Positions 11,873 through 23,471 of a stretch of DNA of 64,000 nucleotides are shown here, piece by piece (the first letter of the stretch is position 1; the number at the start of each line of letters is the position of its first letter). A model generated the notes under the pieces. That model was not told where the DNA came from and made no database searches. It worked only from the letters and a program-made list of their open reading frames with translations. Source of the stretch: Flectonema sp. DT1601 (taxonomy: Eukaryota; Euglenozoa; Diplonemea; Diplonemida; Diplonemidae); contig OZ025821.1 of the NCBI GenBank assembly GCA_964019425.1, forward strand, positions 387,001 to 451,000, given 5' to 3'. Made by a program: the position numbers and the translations under genes.

Positions 11873-12184
11873 TATCTGATCTGTCTTCACCTTCTCAATT
11901 ATTATTTAAATACTTGTAATCTGTTTTTAACCTGCTGTAGTAGTCACACTCGCTGACACCTTTTTTGGTTATCGAATCGTTTTTTATAACAACACACGAT
12001 GTAACCACTAGTCTAGCCTTACTTCATGAAGTTGTTCTTCCTCTCTCTCTATAATTAGTGTTGCATCTTCTATCTAGCAACCATGGCACACTATAACGCA
12101 TTTTTATGTTGTCGATTATTTTCCCTCTTTTTTTTTGTCGTGTTTAAAGAAGTATTATTTTTATTTTTTTCCCCGTTCAGCTCA
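11873..12184. other. Intergenic and probable 5' UTR intron
   Basis: A long pyrimidine-rich stretch ending CCCGTTCAG at 12182 looks like an intron 3' end directly in front of the ATG at 12185. An in-frame ATG at 12083 would add a very hydrophobic Phe/Leu stretch, which I read as translated intron. Confidence 0.5.
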
Positions 12185-12574
12185 ATGCCGAACTTAGATG
12201 AGATCTTGGCGCGGGTGAGCAAGCAGCAGTTAGATAACTTTAATGGTCACATAGAAACACTTCGTACTGAGAATAAGTTAACGGTTTCGATGTTTAAATA
12301 TCTTTACCTATTTTCACTCTTAGGAGGAGGTGCACCAAGGAAACACTGGCATGACTGGGTAGACTCTGTCAGTTTGTGTCAACCAGAAATTGATTACATG
12401 CACATCCTTATCGATCTCCCTGAAACTCCTGTCGACGACTTCGCAGAATCTGCAATCTCAGAATATAACAAAGTTGATGATCTGCCAAAATGCCAACTTG
12501 GAGATAACATGTTAAAGTTCCTCGAGGTAGCTCTCAATGCGACCTTTCTACCGGAAGAGGAAGAAGAAAAATGA
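12185..12574 (+). CDS. Unrecognised acidic protein, about 130 residues
   Basis: The start at 12185 (MPNLDEILARVSKQQLDNF) follows a strong acceptor. The product is mainly helical and ends in an acidic tail (LPEEEEEK). A short hydrophobic stretch (MFKYLYLFSLLGG) around residues 38-50 begins GTTTCG and ends CTCTTAG in the DNA, so it could be a retained or very short intron of about 43 nt. No family is recognised. A 3' hairpin-like inverted repeat with G-U pairs (TTGCAAAT...ATTTGCAGCAA) lies just downstream at about 12606-12642. Confidence 0.5.
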   Translation: MPNLDEILARVSKQQLDNFNGHIETLRTENKLTVSMFKYLYLFSLLGGGAPRKHWHDWVDSVSLCQPEIDYMHILIDLPETPVDDFAESAISEYNKVDDLPKCQLGDNMLKFLEVALNATFLPEEEEEK

Positions 12575-12902
12575 TCCCCTCATCCCCTCTCTCTTGAACT
12601 TCTAATCCGATTGTTGCAAATCACATTTGCAGCAACCGATTACACCTCTGAAAAGAAAATTTTAAAAAAAGCCACCGATATAACATTTCCTTCAGCAAAA
12701 AACGAGTCAAAAACACCTAACCTTGGGAAATGGTAAAAATAATCGGAAAAAAAAGAAAAAAAAACCTTTTGCCAACCATCACATTGGAAGTCCTGTTGGA
12801 TTTTTTAAATAAACAAAACTGATTGTTGTTTGAATTACTTCCTCCCCATCATTCTATTTAATATTAGTATCAAGTTACTCCCCATCAGTTGCGATCCTCA
12901 AA

Positions 12903-14634
12903 ATGATGAACGACATGGTTGGGGCCGCCGGGTGCGACGGCGGAGGTAATGCACTCATGGCGGGTGTGAATAAAATGTTTTCTGAGGGGCAAATGCAACA
13001 GTCAGGAATGCCTCCCATGATGATGGGTGGAATGAGTCATATTGATGAACTTCATGAGGACTGGACTGGTGAGTTTCAAGCGCAGCCTATGCAAGCACCG
13101 TTCACGGGCTTCGCTCCTCCAACTGAAGGGGACTGGGCTGCTGAAATGATGGCTCTTCACCATCAACCAGAAAGTGGAGGTTGGGTAGAAGAGTTTCATC
13201 AGGAGCAGGCGGCTATGCCTCAAGAATCCTGGGCTGAGGAATTCCAGCAGGCAGAACCACAGACATTTGGAGTTTGCGGAGAACAAGAAATCACTTTTGA
13301 TCAAAAAGTAGCAAACAGCACATCAATTGGAAAAGAAGAAATGAACAGAGCTCCTCAAACAGCTACTCCATGGGTGAACGACTTTGCCAACATGGGACTT
13401 GGAAACAACGTCGGGGGTGCTACGAACTGGAAACAAGAATTCGAACAACAGGGTGGGGAGGAAGACTACTATTCTCAATTCAAAGAAATGATGGAGCAGA
13501 GCGACTCTTATAATTATTTAAATGAACAAAAACCGAGAGACGAATATCCATTCTCTGAGGAAAATCCTTACTCCAGCTGTGAGAATCCTTATGCTGAAGG
13601 AATGAAGCTAAAGCTTGCTGGGTCACTCCCACAAGCTGCCCTCGCTTTTGAAGCTGCCGTTAAAAGGGATGCAGAGCACTTTGAGGCATGGAAGGAATTG
13701 GGTATCACTCAGGCAGACAATGAAAAGGACAAAGCAGCAGTAGCCGCATTAATCCATGCGAGACGCTTCTCCCCACACGATCCTGCAGTTCTAATGCAGT
13801 TGGGAGTGTCTTTTACTAACGAAGGATACAGGGATGAAGCAACAGAGGTATTCCAAGATTGGATTTCAAGTCATCCTATTCACGGAGAGTTTGCTTCAAA
13901 AGCATTAGCAGTTTCAGAATCAGCTTCCGGGATTGAAGACATCGCAGCAGAAGAGATGATGGATTACTACGCTAAACAAGATAGAGATACTCAAAAGACA
14001 ATTAGAGTCTTTGAAACAGTTTTACAGAATGCTGCTGACCCAGACCTTCACGCAGTTCTCGGTGTTCTTCGTCATCAAGTTCGTGACTACGCTGCTGCTA
14101 TGAACCACTACAGCTCTCTTCTTAAATTTCCCGAAAAATCAGAAGACTCAAAACTGTGGAACCGTCTGGGTGCTATCTGTGCTAACGCTGGACAACATCA
14201 GCAAGCACTCGACGCCTACAACAGAGCTCTCGATATCAATCCTGGATTTGTGAGAGTTTACTACAACACTGGAATTACTTACAGTCAGTTGGAAGATCAC
14301 AAATCCGCAGCTCAATATTTCCTAAAGGCGATTGCTATTCAAAACCAGGGCTCTAGTGGTAGTGAAGAGACAGGTCCTGGATTCTTTAATGGTGCTCTTG
14401 ATATTTGGGATTCGCTTCGTCGAACATTCTCCGCCATGGGAAGGCAGGATCTCTACGACCTGACGTGGAAGGTATGTTAATCAAATTAGATAGCCTCGGG
14501 ACTGTCTTTTATCTTTTTTTATTAACCAAATCTATTCGTTCGACGGAATAACAAAACAAACAAAACAGTCTGACGCATCCCTGTTCAGTGAATTCGGAGG
14601 CTCAGATCCCTACATGGATGAAGGGAAATGGTGA
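12903..14634 (+). CDS. PEX5: PEX5, peroxisomal targeting signal 1 receptor
   Basis: PEX5 is the cycling cytosolic receptor that binds PTS1 (SKL-type) tails of peroxisomal matrix proteins. The N-terminus has the conserved Cys with 'CDGGGNALM', equivalent to the ubiquitinated Cys and 'CGGANPLM' of animal PEX5. At least five W-x-x-x-[FYM] docking motifs follow: DWTGEF, DWAAEM, GWVEEF, SWAEEF, PWVNDF and NWKQEF, the ligands of PEX14/PEX13. A TPR domain starts near residue 235 and includes 'LWNRLGAICANAGQHQQALDAYNRALDINPGFVRVYYNTGI'-type repeats. A 97-nt intron (14472-14568, GTATGT...AAACAG, phase 0) separates the last 21 codons (SDASLFSEFGG ... DEGKW). The product is about 544 residues. The call is firm. 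Confidence 0.95.
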
Positions 14635-15215
14635 GGCTCTACTTCCCTCGGACGAGGTCCATAATTGTACAAAGACATCACCAAACTTTGTAGAGGCTGT
14701 CAATCACGATGTACTATTTATTGTTTCATGACATGTGTCCCCGAAAAGTCCACTTTTGTTCTCACTCCCACCAAAAGACTTTTTGTTCTCACTGCTGCTC
14801 TTTTGAATTGAAATAAAGACAGCGGAGGAAGAGAATCTGAGTCCTACTTTCGTAGTTTACGTGGAAAGAGAAAAAGGCTTTTAAAAAAAAAACAAACAAA
14901 AAAAAAAAAAAAAAAAGATAACAGAAAGCAGAGGACAAAAAGAAAGTGAAAAAATAAAACAAAAGAAAAACAGTTAAAAAGAATAAAAACATTCGACCTC
15001 TCCCACTGCGTCAGTTCAGTCAAATTCAGCGTCCAGATATCTCGTATCAGTCCACAACCATATGGACGAGGGCCTGGGAAGGAAAGATAATTAGTTTCAT
15101 CAGATGAATTCTATTTTATTTTCTTAAGACAGGAACCACATCTGTGTTTTGTCATTCCAGGTACTTCGAAAGTTATTTAAAAAATAACAACATTTCACTT
15201 CTTCAGATAATACAC

Positions 15216-16235
15216 ATGAAAGAGAGTGCTCAGATATCTCCCCCGCGGCGTATCATACCAGCGCCGTTTGTATTGCGCAGGCAGAGCTACGTCTCTGATG
15301 TTGATACCATCGATGTTGGGGATCTACTCAACAGGGTAACCAGCAATGGTAGCAGTGATGGTGGTGGTGGTGGTGGTGGTGGTGGTGTTATCACAGAACA
15401 CAACTCATCGTGTTACACTAATTTAAGAACTCCTGGAAACAGTCTACTGATCCTGACTGGTGTTGTCACAACGATTGCTAATTTATTAGACAAATCACTT
15501 CTGTGTAAATATTATTGGAAATGGCCGAGGAAGAAACGAGTAGAAACGATAATACAAAAAGTAGTTGAATACGAAACTAAAACAATAAAAGTACCAGTCA
15601 GAGTGATATCATCGCCAGTACCACCAATGCCACCTGCAGTCCTCGATCCTGACATCTTACAAGTTATTAGTGATAATGATTTAGTAATTGGTTATTATGA
15701 ATTAACTGACAAAGATAAATGGGAAGCTGAATCCATATGGCACTGCAGCTCAAATGGAAATTTCATTCACAGTTTTCGTGGACGGTGGGCCATCTCATCA
15801 AAGCTTCATCACAGAGATGGAACCAACACCTTCTTAATAAGTGAGGCAAAGCATCAGTCAGTTGCCGACCCAACGGCTGTTCAAACATGGCTAAGAAATA
15901 ACGGAGACAAATGGGTTCCCGAATCATCTGTTCGGATCTCTGAGGTGTCTGAGAAACAACCTGAAAGTCACTTCGATAGAGACATCAGAAAGTGTTTCAC
16001 AAACGTAGACAGTGACAGGGATGGTATTGTATCATTTAGTGAATGTCTTGGTGGGCTTCAAGCTCTTGGCCACCCTTTTAAAGAATCTGAGCTCTCGGCT
16101 GCATTTTCCGCTGTCGACATCTCTGGAAACCATCGATTAAACCTCAGCTCTTTTACAAAACTAGTTTTTTTGATGTTTCCGTCTGTTTCACGTACAGGTC
16201 AGGTATTTCAAGGTTTGGATGCTCGCAGGATGTGA
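15216..16235 (+). CDS. EF-hand protein, function unknown
   Basis: The ATG at 15216 gives 339 residues. One canonical calcium-binding loop is visible at residues 265-276 (DSDRDGIVSFSE, ligands at 1, 3, 5 and 12), and a second degenerate EF-hand about 36 residues later (DISGNHRLNLSS). Before it lie a poly-Gly run near residue 47-57 encoded by a GGT/GGTGGT repeat, a hydrophobic stretch 'LLILTGVVTTIANLL' at about residues 75-90 that could be a membrane segment, a basic cluster, and an unrecognised globular part with several Trp. An upstream in-frame TTG-started extension lacks an ATG, and the leader probably contains an intron ending near 15206. A calcium-responsive, possibly membrane-linked protein is an inference. 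Confidence 0.6.
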   Translation: MKESAQISPPRRIIPAPFVLRRQSYVSDVDTIDVGDLLNRVTSNGSSDGGGGGGGGGVITEHNSSCYTNLRTPGNSLLILTGVVTTIANLLDKSLLCKYYWKWPRKKRVETIIQKVVEYETKTIKVPVRVISSPVPPMPPAVLDPDILQVISDNDLVIGYYELTDKDKWEAESIWHCSSNGNFIHSFRGRWAISSKLHHRDGTNTFLISEAKHQSVADPTAVQTWLRNNGDKWVPESSVRISEVSEKQPESHFDRDIRKCFTNVDSDRDGIVSFSECLGGLQALGHPFKESELSAAFSAVDISGNHRLNLSSFTKLVFLMFPSVSRTGQVFQGLDARRM

Positions 16236-16653
16236 ACCTTCTTATGGGCGTCAGAGTTGGTGGTTTTGATCATCACTTTGATGTACTACTTGTAATGAAC
16301 TCTTAGTTCTTAATAATATAATTTGAGGTCTTCTTTAGAATACGTTCAATGTGTTCGAGGGCGAGGGCGACTATTCACAAAAACAGAATTCAACTTTACT
16401 TTTTTTTTTAGATTATTTGTTTTGACTGTATCCTTAATGTGTATCGTTGGTTTTGTTTGTTTCGTAATTTAATTATTCGTTGTTTTCTCGCAGTTGTTTC
16501 CTTTCTGCGGCACCAAGGCAGGCTGTCGAATGGTTATGAAATCCAGTCTGTCTTGCATCACAGCACCTTACGAAGTCAGTTTGTCTTTTTTGTTTGTGAG
16601 TTAGTTATATTATTCTTCAGTTGGGCTGGGAGGGGGAGAGAGGAATACGAAAA
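16236..16653. other. Intergenic
   Basis: The 3' UTR of the EF-hand gene and the leader of the next gene. A short frame at 16439-16687 has untypical composition and is not supported. Confidence 0.4.
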
Positions 16654-19600
16654 ATGTCTTTTTCGAATGAAGTTTCCGAATCATTGATGCGAATGGAAGC
16701 AATCAAAGGCGGGGAATCCACTCGGATCCGCGTAGCAACGTACGTTTGGAGGATCGGAAGAAACGGTTTGCGGAACGTTACGGACGGTGATGGCAATGTC
16801 TTGACCAGCGCAGTCAGAACTGTGAGCCCTCCAGAAATAGTAATTCTTGCTCTTTGTAGTCCTGTCAAGGTCACAACTGGGTGGAAGACACAAATGTTTA
16901 AATCTCTGATGGGATCAGTCACGGGATATGTAGAAGCTGCTTGTATTGAACGAGGTGGTAGTTTCTTATCAATTCACACCTTGTCATCTGCTGTCACCCC
17001 TGGGAGAATTATCGTAGGCAGCTTTGAGGCGAATGGCAGACAAAATACCGTTGCTTCCATCTCATTTGGAAAGACTAGAATTTGTGTTTGTAATTGGGCA
17101 CTTCCTAGAAGAACAAGAGAACACCAATCTCGTGTGAAGTCGATATTTGATTATTTATCCAAAACTTATGAGGTTTTGGGATCACCAAACATCGTCTCTA
17201 CATCTTCTCATATTACGAGTACTCAGGTAAAGCGACGAAGCGATTCTTCTTCCAAGTATGTGTCACCAGTCTTGTTGTTTAAATATCTTTTGAGTGTTGT
17301 AGAAAATCAAAAAAACACAGTTTTGCTTCAGTCTATCAATCTATTCTTGAAAAGGGAAGTTTGTTGTTGGCTTCTCACGAACATATTCTGCTGACGGGGG
17401 GTTTCGAAAGTCGTACTACAGATGGGAAAGATCAACTCGCACAGGCGATGAAGAAGAATCAATGCCTTCCAGGGTTTTATGATGCTGATGCCAAAGGAAG
17501 TTGTGTGACGTCTTACTATGATCCAACTCAACCAGGAATGAGAGCAATGCTGAGATTAGATATACCAAAAGGTAGAACAGCCAGGATATTCACTCACACT
17601 GCTGCTACTGAATCACCTATTAAGATCGCCAGCATGAGAGTAGCTCCCCTCGATAAGGTTTCTGACAGGCCTGTTGCTGCAGTTATCGAACTTGAAATTC
17701 ACAAGCCGGCATCTCTAAGAATGTGCCAGCCACTAAGACATTTAGAGGACATCATAGACCGCGAAGTGAAAGTAAGATCAGCGATTATCGATGAGTACAC
17801 CGCTACTGTGACTGCTGCTGACTATTTTAAGGATCTCATTCAAAGTTACTCATCTCATGTTGCTGAGAGACGATCAGAACAAAAGCGACTCAACGAACAA
17901 CAAGACAGCGAAGCCGACGACTCCACAGATTCTGAAGATAGCGGAGAAGATGTAGATGACTGCTCTCCAGATGTTTATATCCCGCCCTCATTTAAACCCT
18001 TGGGGTTGGAATTAGAGGTTACGCATTTAGAAAGTTCTTCCAGTGACAGTGACGACCAACAGCAGGAGAAAACACTTCTCGAAAAACTCTTACATCGACC
18101 GTCAGACATCGCTCACGAGCTTTGTTTTGATACTTACTACCCTCCGACACCTGCTTCTACAGCCTCAATTACTTATGTACAGTCGAGGAAGTTATTACCC
18201 CGACAACGGGAAGGAGGGTATCCTTGTGACCCTTCAGAGTGTTCATCAGATCAGGTGTCGAGTCTTTCTAACAGACAACCAGATCACGGAGGTGGTTCTC
18301 CATCTCATTACACGTCAGCTACTGCTGGTGGGGGGCTAAAACCAGGTGCCTACAGTCCTACTTATTACTTACCACCTGCATTTACGTTGTTGTGGTCGGT
18401 TTCCAGGGAAGCTGTTGCTGAGGGACGACTCGAATACAGTTCCGTCGAAGAAATAGCTGCCGCCACCCTCTACAATGAGGAACACTGGACGATGCTTTAC
18501 GAAAGAGGAAAGTTAGCAGCCAACAGTAAGGCTCACATCAGGGAAAAGGTTTTACGAAGACGAGAACAACAGGAGATGGCTTCACTAAAACAGAGACCGC
18601 TCATTACAAAATCGGCGAAGGGGCTTCCTTCGAGGGGAGACTTCTACGGATACACAGATGAGTGGAAAAAACGTTCAGAAGTAGAGCGAAAGCTGAAGGA
18701 GGATAATATGGTCAAGAAAGAGGAGCAGCAATTCAAAGAAAGCATCGCAAAGATGTCTCAAAATTCAGCGAAAATTATGAGCAGCAAAAAGAATTATAAG
18801 TCTCCTGTTTCTGACTGGGCACATCACGCAGTCGATCACTTTTCCAGAAAGCACCAGGAAGCAGGTCCAGGAGGAGTATTTGAACCTGTTATCAATCAAC
18901 GATCATATGATTTAGGGAAGGTTAACAGGGGTACTCTTGAAGAGAGAAATACCCGCAAGCGTAGAGAAGTCGATCGCAAGTTACAACTCAAAAGAGAAGA
19001 GTTCTCTGACATGATCAATCCTGAGACAGGCAAAGAGTTCACATTCGCTCCAACTCTTTCGGAAAATGCGACTAAAATGAACAAGCGAGGGTTTGACGCA
19101 ATGTACAACGGATGGCGGCTTAGCGAGAAGCAGAAGGCGTCTCAATTTAAAAGGAAATACGACGGCCTTGGCAAAGAGGAATGTCCGTTTGCTCCAGAAC
19201 TTGATGAGCGTTCACTCAAAATAATGAACAGCAGGCCCCACGTTGAGGTATATGACCGCCAACCGTCTCCTTCACGAGCGGTAAAGGATCTGCAGAGTAA
19301 GAAGAAATATATTCGTCTGAGTGCCAAGGAGATGGAGAAGAGTGCTAAAAGGTATGTACAATTCTTACTTGAGATTCCCCTGGAAATGTAAGTCCGGAGC
19401 AGCATATTTTATGGCTTCCTGAGTTATTTTTCAAACAAACACACGCAGGATGAGTGAAGCAAAGGAACACCACATGAAGCAGGAGAAGAAGAAGAAAACT
19501 ATCTTAGAGAACATGCAGGAGAATTACTCTCACAAGCCAGAAGTAAATCCAAAAAGCACTCGTCTTGTAAAGGAGCGACTCTCAGCCTTGAGACGCGAGG

Positions 19601-20781
19601 AGTCGCAAAAACCACCGCCACCCGCCCCGAATGCGATTTCTCTGGGGCAGCCGTTTGAAGAAGAAACAGAGCTGCCTGCCTACCCTGCAGCCGCGAGAAG
19701 GTTTGTTTTTATTGAAGTAGTCAAAGCTAGTTGGAGGCAAACTTTTGTCGTGGTACGAACCCCCCCGTTTTGCTGTTTTTTTTTTTCGAAATTTGCCTTT
19801 TGTGAAAGCAACAATAGTTGAATCAGTTATCGTATTCTTAAAACTATACAAACTATCGGTAGTGGGCCCCTTCTAATAATCAGGTTTGATGACGACGTGT
19901 TTCAGAATCGCTTATTTTGGGTTTCTCATCAGGTTGCTTCGGCTTCCTTTTAGGTTCGCTGCTTGCTGCAAGACAAGGTTCTGCAATATTTTGTGGTTTT
20001 CAGTATTTCGAAGCCTCTTTTTCTCAACACAACAACAACAACAACAACAGGGGAAAAACTCGCTCAGTGTCTCCGAATGCGAATCTCCCCCGACCGCTTA
20101 CTTCTGGGATGCTGATTCAGAGGCCGAGGAGGGAACTTTTTTTGATTACGGAAGTCCAACGAGATCGCAGGGAGATGCGAGTGTGAGATATGCCAGTAAC
20201 ATGAGATCTGCTAGTCAGGAATTCTACACCCCACTGCGGTCTTCAACATCTGTTCCGTGGTTGGTTCCACAAGATGCTATCCCAGTTACAGTTAGCGATA
20301 ACGGTACTGGAAGTGGTTCATTCTCTAGACAGGGTAAACCAGTCCGGATGCAACCGCCAGAATTTTCACCGACACAGCCCATCCGCCCTCACGAATCCCC
20401 GCTGACATCATCCCACAGAAACCACAATGGAGATCCATACAGTGAAATAGAAAAGCATCTTTATACCATGTATGTATTCTTTTTATTATAAACCACAACA
20501 CAGAGTGGTAGCGTCTTCAGGTAGAATAAATAAATCACGAATAGGTGCGGTGTTCTCGACGATTACAGATCCCTTGAAGACTATGCATCAACCTTATCTG
20601 CTGTGTAGTTCCCTAGCCGTTCATCTTGTAGATGTGTTTTTGTATCTTTTTAGTTTGTCTATTCAATTTGTACTATTCGCAAACATGTATTGAGATCTCT
20701 GCTGGGAATCCTTTTTAATGTTTTATTCTTTTCTTCAGCAGCAGACTGTCGCCGAGTTCACGTCTGAGAGGAGTCATTTGA
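16654..20781 (+). CDS. Multi-exon protein with F-x-P-x-[IL] repeats, function unknown
   Basis: The start is ATG 16654 (MSFSNEVSES). Exon 1 ends at 17255 (GTATGT), and exon 2 begins about 17321 (ACACAG) and runs to 19351. Exon 3 covers 19449-19700, exon 4 begins near 20014 or 20051 and ends at 20469, and exon 5 is 20739-20781. The joined product is roughly 1,100 residues. The N-terminal 200 residues look globular. The middle is acidic and Ser-rich (DSEADDSTDSEDSGEDVDD). The C-terminal half is highly charged and helical, with spaced motifs FEPVINQRS, FTFAPTLSENA, CPFAPELDERS and KPEVNPKST. Similar F-x-P-x-[IL]-[ND]-x-x-S repeats occur in long ciliary or cytoskeletal protist proteins, so a cytoskeletal role is a guess. 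The exon 3/4 junction is uncertain. Confidence 0.55.
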
Positions 20782-20799
20782 TTGAATGTCGTGGTTGAA

Positions 20800-22621
20800 A
20801 TGAATTCCACAAACAGGTTGTCGTTGAAAACAAATAACATGGCGGACTCACTCAGCAAGGCAACTGCAGAAGTGCAGCAAACAATCTCCCCCACAATTGG
20901 AAAACGAGGGGCGAGTACAAGTCAAGGGCGGAGTGGAGGAACTGCTACCATAGACAGCAACATCACTGCCATTGACAGAGAGGTGGCCAGTCTCAATAGC
21001 GGATTCTCTCGAATCCTAAAACTGTTTGGAGAGGAGAGAGCAAAACTTGTAAAAGAAAGAGACCTCCTTGCAGAAGAACGAAAATCATTTGAGGCAATGC
21101 AGCAGCGTATCGATGGAGTGAACAATCAACTGGAGGAAACAATAAAACTAAATATCGGTGGAGAACACTTCGAAACAACTCGAAGTACTCTCACTGCTGA
21201 AGAGGGTTCAATGCTGGAGGCGATGTTCTCGGGTCGTTTCAACGTCGAAAAAGACGAAAACGGAATTTGTTTTATTGACCGAGATCCGCAATTCTTTTCA
21301 ATAATTTTATCTTACCTTCGAGGTAAGAGAGATGGTTGCGTCCCATGCAAAGTTTCAATGGAAGCGTTTGCAGCTGCAAGCCTTCTTCGGGAGGCGAACT
21401 TCTACGGACTGCGTGACTTGGAACGACTAGTCGATACTTCAATAGTGGTATCGCAAGACGGTGACGGTCACTACACAAAAATTCAAGACGCTCTCCGAGC
21501 TGCTAAGCCGGGCGATAAAATAATAGTTCGGCCGGGGATTTATTTTGAATATATTTTTATCGATCGGAATATCGAAATTGTGGGAGATCCGCAAACTGGG
21601 AAAGACGTCCTTCTCACCTACTCCGGAGAACACGTCGTAACGTCAAGCGCTGACTCACCTGTTCTGAAGAATATAATAATTAATCAACAGGGTGAGGAAT
21701 ATCATTCTTTATTTGTAACAGCAGGCTGTCTGAGGGTTGAGGGGTGTTCATTCATAAGTAGTGGTTGGGCTTGTGTTGGGATTTCTGGAGAGACGACCCA
21801 CCCCCACCTGCTGAAAAATAAAGTTCTAAGTTCCAGCGATAACGGAATTATCATCCTCAGCCATGGTAAAGGATTAATTGAATATAATGACATAGAAGGA
21901 TTCACTTTACAGGGGATTGAGATTCGTGAGGGTTCTAATCCTGTTGTGCGTCACAACAAGATTCATCACGGCGATGACTCAGGAATCTATGTCAACACAA
22001 AAGGGAGAGGTGTTATCGAATCAAATGAAATTTATTGTAACGCGTTCAACGGAATCGCAGTCAAATTCGACGGTCAGCCTCGAAAGATATCTCACAATGT
22101 GATTTATGGAAATAAACAAGAAGGTATCTTTGTTTCTTCGGATTCACTGGGAAGTGGAATCGACGAGACAAACAAGCTCCACGGCAACAAAGCTGGGGAT
22201 GATGGTGAGTAAGTACAGAGATGGACGACACGACAACTGTGAGAAAGTTATAAAACTAAATAGTTTTCTTATTAATAACTTTTGGTGGTTAGAATTCCTT
22301 TTAGCCGTCGAGATTCGAGGAAAGTAGAAGGTTGGTGTGGAATAATTTCCAAGTAAACATTCCATTCCAGTGCAGTAGTTGTGTTGAGAAACAACTTCAA
22401 CCTGGTGACGCTCTCAAACCGTCGGGTGTTGATTATTTTGCTTTTCGTTTTATTATTATTCTTTTGTTCTATTCTGTTTCGTTTTCGTTTTATTTTTTTT
22501 TTTTATTTCACGGTTTAAACACACCACACACGACGTCATATTATCACTTTAGTTCACAATGAACGGATCGGGAAGTCCAAGGAAACCTACTGAAGGAAGC
22601 TCACAACTGAAAAGGTCGTGA
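20800..22621 (+). CDS. BTB/T1 (KCTD-like) plus right-handed beta-helix protein
   Basis: The start is ATG 20800, 19 bases after the preceding stop, so the two genes nearly abut. Residues 45-110 form a coiled coil (SRILKLFGEERAKLVKERD). Residues 115-205 form a potassium-channel T1/KCTD-type BTB domain: 'IKLNIGGEHFETTRSTL', 'MFSGRF', 'FIDRDPQFFSIILSYLRG'. Residues 225 to the end are parallel beta-helix coils: 'YTKIQDALRAAKPGDKIIVRPG' followed by repeated N-x-I-x-x-[NS]-x-x-G-I turns. KCTD proteins usually act as oligomeric cullin-3 adaptors, so a substrate-binding beta-helix is plausible. Exons are 20800-22208, 22371-22425 and 22553-22621, with phases 2 and 0 that join cleanly (GTAAGT donor; CCATTCCAG and CACTTTAG acceptors), ending SSQLKRS. 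Confidence 0.8.
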
Positions 22622-23471
22622 CCTGCCACCTGCCGCGGGATGAATCCTTCACAAAAACTGTCTTTGCATTTGAGAAGTTAACTCTCATTGTAATTAAGGC
22701 TGTCGTGCATTTACCCATCCTGTGGAGTACTGACGTCTCCCATGTTGAATTGTTGAATTGGAATATTTTATAAACTTTAGCTTCGCAATCGAACTCATTT
22801 TCTTGTTGTGTTAGAAAAAAGTTTTATCTCCTTATTCCTTTCACAAGAAATACTACTGGTGTGAAGTGTACCTTCACATTTGTTTACAACACACACGTAG
22901 ATCGTCAATTTTCCCCTTCTTTTCCCCTTATTTGATGGGCTGCTATCGCATTTACCCTCTATAGTGAATAGCATCTGGTCTTCACAAAGAAAAGATTTCT
23001 CTTGTCTGGCTGTCTGACTTCGTGACGTCGCTAATATTTCAAAGAGGTGCTACACAAGTGTCGATAGACAATCTTATCTGTGGATGTATTATAAAACATT
23101 TCTATTCCTTTTTTTAAAAAAAAAAAAAAAAAAAATTGTTATTAAAAAGTTACGGAGAAGAAACTATTCAGGTTGAAAGTTCCCGATAGAGTTATCTTCT
23201 CCGTGCAACAGGATTCTGTCTTCGCTCAACGATGGCTCATAATGGGTTTTATTAGGAGTTCTATTATCCGACGGTTAGCTAGTCAGCTTCTCGGCTAATT
23301 TATTTTCCCTATTTTTGTGATTTCTTTTGGACTGCACTTATGTAACCAATAATGAAATTATTGACATGAAGAAAATATTGATCAAAAAAACGATGTCTTT
23401 TTTTTTTAATAAAAATATTTCCTTTTGAAAAAAAAAAAAAAAAAAAAAAGAAGGGGGAAAAGTATAAAAAA
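22622..23471. other. Intergenic, A/T-rich
   Basis: Runs of A (about 23118-23136) and a 20-base A run just before the next gene (about 23430-23450). No coding sequence is seen. Confidence 0.5.
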
